Position numbers and translations under genes: made by a program. Positions 59,400 to 64,000 of a stretch of DNA of 64,000 nucleotides are shown here, piece by piece (the first letter of the stretch is position 1; every line of letters begins with the position of its first letter). The DNA comes from Gammaproteobacteria bacterium (GTDB lineage Bacteria; Pseudomonadota; Gammaproteobacteria; Burkholderiales; Gallionellaceae): positions 186,001-250,000 of the forward strand of contig JAHJBC010000002.1 of NCBI GenBank assembly GCA_018813765.1. The letters run 5' to 3'. A model generated the notes under the pieces. That model worked only from the letters and a program-made list of their open reading frames with translations, had not been told where the DNA came from and did not search any database.

Positions 59400-59427
59400 T
59401 TGCCGAATATTCCCATATAGGTATAAT
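59400..59427 (+). promoter_or_regulatory. Promoter of the HigBA-like module, leaderless start
   Basis: -35 TTGCCG (59,400-59,405), 16 nt, -10 TATAAT (59,422-59,427). The toxin ATG at 59,434 is where transcription should start; there is no ribosome-binding site. Confidence 0.65.
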
Positions 59428-59433
59428 CCGCCC

Positions 59434-59799
59434 ATGAGTACGCAGCCAGTCAAACCGTTGGAATGGGTGGCATCCTCAAAAAAGGATTTGCTGTCCATGC
59501 CGCCCGAAGTCATCGACGTGTTCGGATATGCGCTCCACTTGGCACAGCATGGCAGCAAGCATCTACAGGCCAAGCCGCTCAAAGGCTTCGGTTCGGCTGG
59601 CGTACTGGAAATAGTTGAAGACGACGACGGCAACACCTACCGCGCGGTTTATACCGTGCGCTTCGGCAACGCGATCTATGTGCTGCACTGCTTCCAGAAA
59701 AAGTCGCACAAAGGCATTGCCACTCCGAAACAAGACCTTGACCTGATACACGCCCGCCTGAAGCTGGCGCAACAACATGCAGAAGGAGAGTCGAAATGA
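59434..59799 (+). CDS. HigB/Gp49-like toxin
   Basis: A 121-residue protein of the phage-derived Gp49-like/HigB branch of RelE toxins: WVASSKKDLLSMPPEVIDVFGYAL, then HLQAKPLKGFGSAGVLEIVED and YRAVYTVRFGNAIYVLHCFQKKSHKGI. Such toxins cut mRNA on the ribosome. The stop overlaps the antitoxin ATG (ATGA). The toxin-first order is typical of HigBA. Confidence 0.87.
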   Translation: MSTQPVKPLEWVASSKKDLLSMPPEVIDVFGYALHLAQHGSKHLQAKPLKGFGSAGVLEIVEDDDGNTYRAVYTVRFGNAIYVLHCFQKKSHKGIATPKQDLDLIHARLKLAQQHAEGESK

Positions 59800-60116
59800 A
59801 AACCATAGTGCGCGGCAGCACCAATGTTTACGCCGATCTCGGCCTGGACAACGCCAAAGAAATGCTGGTCAAGGCGCAACTCGCCACAGAGATAAACGAC
59901 ATCATCAAGTGCCGCAAATTGACGCAAGTGCAGGCAGCCGAACTGCTCGGCATCACCCAGCCCAAACTGTCCGGCATGCTGCGCGGACAATTCCGCGGCA
60001 TCTCCGAATCCAAGATGCTGGAGTGCCTCACCCGACTGGGCCGCGACATCGAGATCGTCGTCAAATCCACCCCGCGCTCACGCGCGGAAGGGCATGTGAA
60101 GGTGGTCTTTGCATAA
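59796..60116 (+). CDS. XRE-family HigA-like antitoxin
   Basis: A 106-residue protein with a helix-turn-helix at about residues 42-80 (LTQVQAAELLGITQPKLSGMLRG) and the family stretch SESKMLECLTRLGRDIEIVVK. It should neutralise the overlapping toxin and repress the module through the palindromes at 59,348-59,383. Confidence 0.88.
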   Translation: MKTIVRGSTNVYADLGLDNAKEMLVKAQLATEINDIIKCRKLTQVQAAELLGITQPKLSGMLRGQFRGISESKMLECLTRLGRDIEIVVKSTPRSRAEGHVKVVFA

Positions 60117-60209
60117 GAGGGCGAGCCTGCCAACTGCCCGGTTTAATCAAACAACTCTTCCACGCTTGCCGATATAATCCGCCCAACCAACGCGACAATC
60201 CATAGAGAA

Positions 60210-60500
60210 ATGCGCCCTTCACTCGCCCTTCAAGCACACCGCCAAGCGATCCGCGAGATCGCCTGGCGCCATCGTGTACGCAACGTGCGCGTGTTCGGCT
60301 CAACCTTGCATGGCAGCGACGCAGAAGACAGCGACCTTGATTTGCTGGTCGAGCCGACAGCGGAAACCACGCTGATGGACATCGCAAAGATCCAGATCGA
60401 AGTAGCTCAACTACTCCATGTCGGCGTGGACGTGCTGACCCCTAATGCACTACCCGACAAGTTCCGCGCACAAGTCATGGCGGAAGCCGTTGCCGTATGA
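60210..60500 (+). CDS. Orphan MNT-type nucleotidyltransferase
   Basis: A 96-residue minimal nucleotidyltransferase with GSTLHGSDAEDSDLDLLVE, containing the GS and DxD catalytic motif. MNT proteins of this kind AMPylate and neutralise HEPN toxins. No HEPN gene is next to it: upstream is the HigA-like gene, downstream a perfect palindrome that contains its stop codon. TATAAT lies at 60,173-60,178, about 30 nt before the ATG. Confidence 0.83.
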   Translation: MRPSLALQAHRQAIREIAWRHRVRNVRVFGSTLHGSDAEDSDLDLLVEPTAETTLMDIAKIQIEVAQLLHVGVDVLTPNALPDKFRAQVMAEAVAV

Positions 60501-60550
60501 GCTATGTAGGGTGCAATTGCGCACCACGTATTGCACCCTACATAGCTCAT
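60497..60550. repeat. Perfect 21-bp inverted repeat overlapping the MNT stop codon
   Basis: ATGAGCTATGTAGGGTGCAAT (from 60,497) and its exact complement ending at 60,550 enclose a 12-nt loop. The left arm holds the TGA of the upstream gene. Long enough to fold strongly in RNA; may act as a terminator or mRNA-stabilising hairpin. Confidence 0.9.
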
Positions 60551-60586
60551 AAATGATGATTCATTTCTTGAAAAGGAAAATTCTTA

Positions 60587-62203
60587 ATGGCTCTCTTGAA
60601 ATACGTATTGTTGCTTTCATTTTCATTAAGCTTTACAGCCGGTACCGCCAAAGCTGCGGAGAACAATTCAACCATTTCCCCTACCTCCGCCACAACTAGA
60701 CAGCCGCAAATAGAACGCAAAGTTACAGAGCAATTCATAAGCAACATCTTCCACGGAAGAGTAAGCGAATTTACAGTCAGTTCAGATAGCAAACATCTGA
60801 CTTATCTAGCTTGGGCAAACGGCAAGCCTGACTTTTCCTCGAAAGAGGGCGATGAATTCTCAGGAAAAGTTGTGGTTATATTGGACGGAATGAAGAGCAC
60901 CAATCAGCACATTTGGGACTCCGAAATCAAATCTGTTAGTGCACTAACTCTCAGCCCGAATGGCAAACGGTTGGCATATATAGCTAGGGATGTGAAGAAA
61001 GGTTTTAGTCTCTTTGTAGATGGTAGTAAAAAACATTACGACAGAGACGAATCTGAAGTAACAGAACTCCAATTCACTCCAGATAGCAAATCATTCGTTT
61101 ATGTTGAATCAAATGTTTCAGCAAATGATCCATTTTCATACGTTGTTGTTGATGGAAAGAGACTCAATCCATTTCCAAGAATCAGTAATATTAAGCTCAG
61201 CCCAAACAGTAATCGAATTGCCTACAAGGTAACAACCAATAGATCATCAAAGCAATTCGCGATGATTGATAATCAAGAGGGTAAACATTTCGACTCCATC
61301 GATTTTCAACATTTTACTTTTAGTCCAGACAGCAGGAAGTTGGCATATTTTGCAGGAAACAATAAAAAGGCTTTCGTTGTTGTCGACAAGAAGGAGGGAA
61401 AGCCTTACCCAGGCTTTGCGGGAGATCTTATTTTCAGCCCTGACAGCCAACACCTACTTTACGTAGCCCAATTTGCGCAGCGACAATGGTCTGTAGTCAT
61501 TGATGAGAAAGAAGGCAAGGTCTATGACGCATGGGCGATACGAAACCCAGTATTTAGCCCAGATAGTAAACATGTAGCATATGTCGTAGCCAGCCAGCCA
61601 GATGGCGGTGGTGACTATTTTGTCGTCCTCGATGGACAAGAAGGTAAACGTTATAACGCGAAAAATTATAACGCAAAGAAAATACACTTGGACTATGTTG
61701 TCTTTAGTCCTGACGGCAATCATATAGCCTACCCCGTCAGATTAGGCGGTTACGGTAGTGACTGGATTGTTGTTTGTGATAGCAAAGAAAGCAGGCGCTA
61801 TCAAGGAGTAGGCTTGTTGGCTTTCAGTCCAGATGGTTCTCGGCTTGCTTATGTTGCTGAAAAAGACTTCAAAAGTTTTGTTGTTGTTAATGAGATTGAA
61901 GATGAACATTTCGACAACATTAAAAGCCTAACTTTTAGCCCAGACGGAAAATTTATCGTTTACGCTGCATATAGCAAAGAAATTAATAAGTGGTTCATAG
62001 TAGTAAATGGCCAAAAAAGCCAACCGTATGATTTCGTTATGCTCCAATACGCTCAAGCAGGAGAGGGCGAAGAATATACAAAAGGCGGCAGCTTAGCATT
62101 CGACTCACCTGATAAGTTCCATTTTCTTGCTGTCAAAAACCAGCAGATATTTTTGGTAGAAGAAGACATGACTTCGATGGGTAATAACAATACTGTCAAA
62201 TAG
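60587..62203 (+). CDS. Secreted TolB-like beta-propeller protein
   Basis: A 538-residue protein with a signal peptide (to about residue 23, GTAKA) and about nine PD40/TolB-like repeats, seen as recurring LSPNGKRLAYIA, FSPDSRKLAYFA, FSPDGNHIAYPV and SFVVVNEIE strands. Predicted periplasmic or surface propeller; ligand unknown. Markedly A+T-rich compared with mutL and the MFS gene on either side, so probably acquired. Confidence 0.75.
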   Translation: MALLKYVLLLSFSLSFTAGTAKAAENNSTISPTSATTRQPQIERKVTEQFISNIFHGRVSEFTVSSDSKHLTYLAWANGKPDFSSKEGDEFSGKVVVILDGMKSTNQHIWDSEIKSVSALTLSPNGKRLAYIARDVKKGFSLFVDGSKKHYDRDESEVTELQFTPDSKSFVYVESNVSANDPFSYVVVDGKRLNPFPRISNIKLSPNSNRIAYKVTTNRSSKQFAMIDNQEGKHFDSIDFQHFTFSPDSRKLAYFAGNNKKAFVVVDKKEGKPYPGFAGDLIFSPDSQHLLYVAQFAQRQWSVVIDEKEGKVYDAWAIRNPVFSPDSKHVAYVVASQPDGGGDYFVVLDGQEGKRYNAKNYNAKKIHLDYVVFSPDGNHIAYPVRLGGYGSDWIVVCDSKESRRYQGVGLLAFSPDGSRLAYVAEKDFKSFVVVNEIEDEHFDNIKSLTFSPDGKFIVYAAYSKEINKWFIVVNGQKSQPYDFVMLQYAQAGEGEEYTKGGSLAFDSPDKFHFLAVKNQQIFLVEEDMTSMGNNNTVK

Positions 62204-62231
62204 CAGCCCATAGCGCCGCTATTGCTGAGAC

Positions 62232-63512
62232 ATGAAAACTCAAGCAACCTTCTTTTCTGCAACCCGGATTGCCTTCGCCAGTTTCATTGGCACTGCCATC
62301 GAGTTCTACGATTTCTACATCTACGGCCTCGCGGTGGCGATGGTGATCGGCCCGATATTTTTTCCCAACAGCGATCCGGCAGTGCAGGCGTTGAACGCCT
62401 TTCTCACTTTCGGCATCGCCTTCCTCGCGCGCCCGTTCGGCGCGCTGCTGTTCGGCCATTTCGGCGACCGCATCGGGCGCAAGACGACGTTGGTGGCATC
62501 GCTGCTGGTAATGGGTATTTCCACCACACTGATTGGCGTGTTGCCGAGTTACGAGATGGTTGGCTGGGTGGCGCCTGCGCTGCTGTGCCTGCTGCGCTTC
62601 GGCCAGGGCTTCGGCCTCGGCGGCGAATGGGGCGGCGCGGCTTTGCTGGCGGCGGAATATGCACCCAAGGGTAAACGCGGCTGGTTCGGGATGTTTCCGC
62701 AGCTTGGGCCTCCCGTTGGTTTCCTTTTCGCGGTGGGTAGCTTTTTGCTGCTGGCGAATATGCTCGACGATGCGGCGTTCCGCGACTGGGGCTGGCGCAT
62801 TCCCTTCCTCGCCAGCGCGGTGCTGGTGGTGATCGGCCTATATGTGCGCTTGAAGCTGGAGGAGACGCCGGTGTTCACCCAGGCGTTAAAGACGCATGCA
62901 CCGGCAAAGTTGCCGCTAGTACAACTCTTCGCCCACCACGCCAAACCGCTGGTGCTTGGCGCGCTGTTGATGGTGGTGTGTTACGCGCTGTTCTATCTCA
63001 CCACGGTATTCTCGCTTTCCTACGGCGTCAGCAAGCTCGGCATCGCGCGCCCGGACTTCCTCGGCATGCTGTGCATCGCGGTGCTCTTCATGGCTGCCGC
63101 CACGCCGCTCGCTGCCTGGGCAGGCGACCGTTTTGGCCGCCGGCCGGTGTTGATCGTCGCGGGTATTGCCGCACTGTTGTCTGGCTTCTTGATGGAGCCA
63201 ATGTTGAACAGCGGCTCGACCGTGCAGATCACCGCCTTCCTCTCGCTCGAACTGTTCCTGATGGGCGCGACCTTTGCACCTATGGGTGCGCTGCTGCCGG
63301 AGTTGTTCCCGACTGCGGTGCGCTATACCGGCGCGGGCGCTGCCTACAATCTGGGCGGCATCCTCGGCGCATCGCTGGCACCTTATATCGCGCAACAACT
63401 GGTGCAGCATGGTGGATTGAGTTGGGTGGGCGGGTATATCTCGGTGGCGGCGGCGATCAGTGTAACAGCGGCGCTGCTGGTGCATGAGACGCGAGACAGG
63501 GAGTTGGAGTGA
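62232..63512 (+). CDS. MFS transporter, metabolite:H+ symporter (MHS) type
   Basis: A 426-residue inner-membrane protein with 12 predicted spans. The start ASFIGTAIEFYDFYIYGLA and the loop 2-3 motif GHFGDRIGRKTTL match the MHS subgroup (ShiA, ProP, citrate and alpha-ketoglutarate carriers); GDRFGRRPVL is the second-half copy. Substrate probably an organic acid or osmolyte; not decidable from sequence. Lies between the A+T-rich propeller gene and miaA. Confidence 0.88.
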   Translation: MKTQATFFSATRIAFASFIGTAIEFYDFYIYGLAVAMVIGPIFFPNSDPAVQALNAFLTFGIAFLARPFGALLFGHFGDRIGRKTTLVASLLVMGISTTLIGVLPSYEMVGWVAPALLCLLRFGQGFGLGGEWGGAALLAAEYAPKGKRGWFGMFPQLGPPVGFLFAVGSFLLLANMLDDAAFRDWGWRIPFLASAVLVVIGLYVRLKLEETPVFTQALKTHAPAKLPLVQLFAHHAKPLVLGALLMVVCYALFYLTTVFSLSYGVSKLGIARPDFLGMLCIAVLFMAAATPLAAWAGDRFGRRPVLIVAGIAALLSGFLMEPMLNSGSTVQITAFLSLELFLMGATFAPMGALLPELFPTAVRYTGAGAAYNLGGILGASLAPYIAQQLVQHGGLSWVGGYISVAAAISVTAALLVHETRDRELE

Positions 63513-63522
63513 CACGACATTC

Positions 63523-63644
63523 CCGTCATTCCCGCGCAGGCGGGAATCCAGCAATACAAGTGGCCGCGCAGCGACAAAGCCTGTGGTCCCGCTGCGCGGG
63601 TGTTGATGTTTTGATCTGGATTCCCGCCTGCGCGGGAATGACGG
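63523..63644. repeat. MITE-like element with 29-bp perfect terminal inverted repeats
   Basis: The left arm 63,523-63,551 (CCGTCATTCCCGCGCAGG...) and right arm 63,616-63,644 are exact complements. Each contains ATTCCC-N8-GGGAAT, the pattern of neisserial dRS3 repeats. Inside, CCGCGCAGCG and CGCTGCGCGG form a second nested pair. No transposase is encoded. Confidence 0.85.
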
Positions 63645-63653
63645 TGTAATTAC

Positions 63654-64000
63654 GTGAGCAGTTTACCTCCCGCCATCTTCCTCATGGGCCCCACCGCTTC
63701 CGGCAAGACTGGTGTGGCGGTGGAGCTGGCACAGCATCTTCCCGTTGAACTCATCAGCGTCGATTCCGCGCTGGTGTTCCGCGACATGGACATCGGCACG
63801 GCAAAGCCGGATGCGGCCACGCTGGCGAAAGCGCCGCATCACCTGATCGACATCATCAGTCCGACCGAAGCCTATTCAGCCGCAGCCTTTCGTCATGATG
63901 CACTGCGCCTGATGGCGGACATCACCGCGCGCGGCAAGGTGCCGCTGCTGGTGGGCGGCACGATGCTGTATTTCAAGGCGCTGCGCGAAGGCCTGAGCCC
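63654..64000 (+). CDS. miaA: tRNA dimethylallyltransferase, 3' end outside the window
   Basis: Adds dimethylallyl to A37 of tRNAs that read UNN codons. About 115 N-terminal residues are visible: the P-loop GPTASGKT (residues 12-19), [22 protein letters not shown] and [12 protein letters not shown] are family hallmarks. The start is a GTG at 63,654, 9 nt after the MITE-like element; no ATG fits before the P-loop. Confidence 0.93.
   Translation, partial: MSSLPPAIFLMGPTASGKTGVAVELAQHLPVELISVDSALVFRDMDIGTAKPDAATLAKAPHHLIDIISPTEAYSAAAFRHDALRLMADITARGKVPLLVGGTMLYFKALREGLS

Noticed and set aside
60587-63512. Prophage or integrative element between mutL and miaA
   Set aside because: No integrase, transposase, structural phage gene or att-like direct repeat was found; only toxin-antitoxin genes and small repeats.

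Overview
The window is a GC-rich stretch of a bacterial chromosome. Gene content and order point to a betaproteobacterium, probably order Nitrosomonadales: der-hfq-hflX-hflK-hflC-hisZ-purA-rnr and rlmN-pilW-rodZ-ispG-hisS-yfgM-bamB run as conserved housekeeping blocks. A Gallionellaceae-like host is a guess; there is no rRNA or ribosomal protein marker here to test it.

Layout. Positions 1-23,000 are almost all minus strand and housekeeping: RNase R (cut by the left edge), a tRNA-Leu on the plus strand, purA, hisZ, the HflKC/HflX/Hfq group, one unfamiliar insert (8.3-9.0 kb), then Der, BamB, a YfgM-like protein, HisS, IspG, RodZ, PilW, RlmN, Ndk, TilS, AccA, a cyclic-nucleotide-gated MscS channel and an RpfE-like protein. 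Positions 23-31 kb are accessory: a ParE-type toxin-antitoxin pair, a TonB-dependent receptor with a possible regulator, two lipoproteins and a secreted amidase. Positions 31-42 kb hold LolCD, DUF2062, ComEC, a MASE1-PAS-GGDEF-EAL protein, a Tat-exported copper-storage-like protein and a glycosidase-like lipoprotein.

Positions 42-57 kb are the most interesting part. Two consecutive minus-strand operons carry a TonB receptor, a Met/His-rich DUF4198-like membrane protein, a NapH-type polyferredoxin, a 2-hydroxyacyl-CoA-dehydratase-family (double-cubane-like) protein, its ATP-dependent activator and a DsbD/TauE-like membrane protein, followed by another TonB receptor with tonB-exbB-exbD. A third receptor, a cytochrome b561 and a cytochrome c' lie upstream. 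Four minus-strand promoters here (three receptors and cytochrome c') share a 15-bp palindrome, GCGRCA-N3-TGNCGC, placed directly upstream of a poor -35 with a 17-nt spacer. This looks like one activator-controlled regulon: receptors plus energy transduction bring a substrate or metal in, and the FeS proteins may carry out an ATP-driven low-potential reduction.

Positions 57-64 kb start with mutL and end with miaA (cut by the right edge). These two are usually adjacent, but here a HigBA-type module, an orphan MNT nucleotidyltransferase, a beta-propeller protein and an MFS transporter separate them. Small palindromic repeats of several families are scattered throughout, and four sit in frame inside mutL. 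No insertion sequence, prophage, CRISPR array or rRNA gene was seen.
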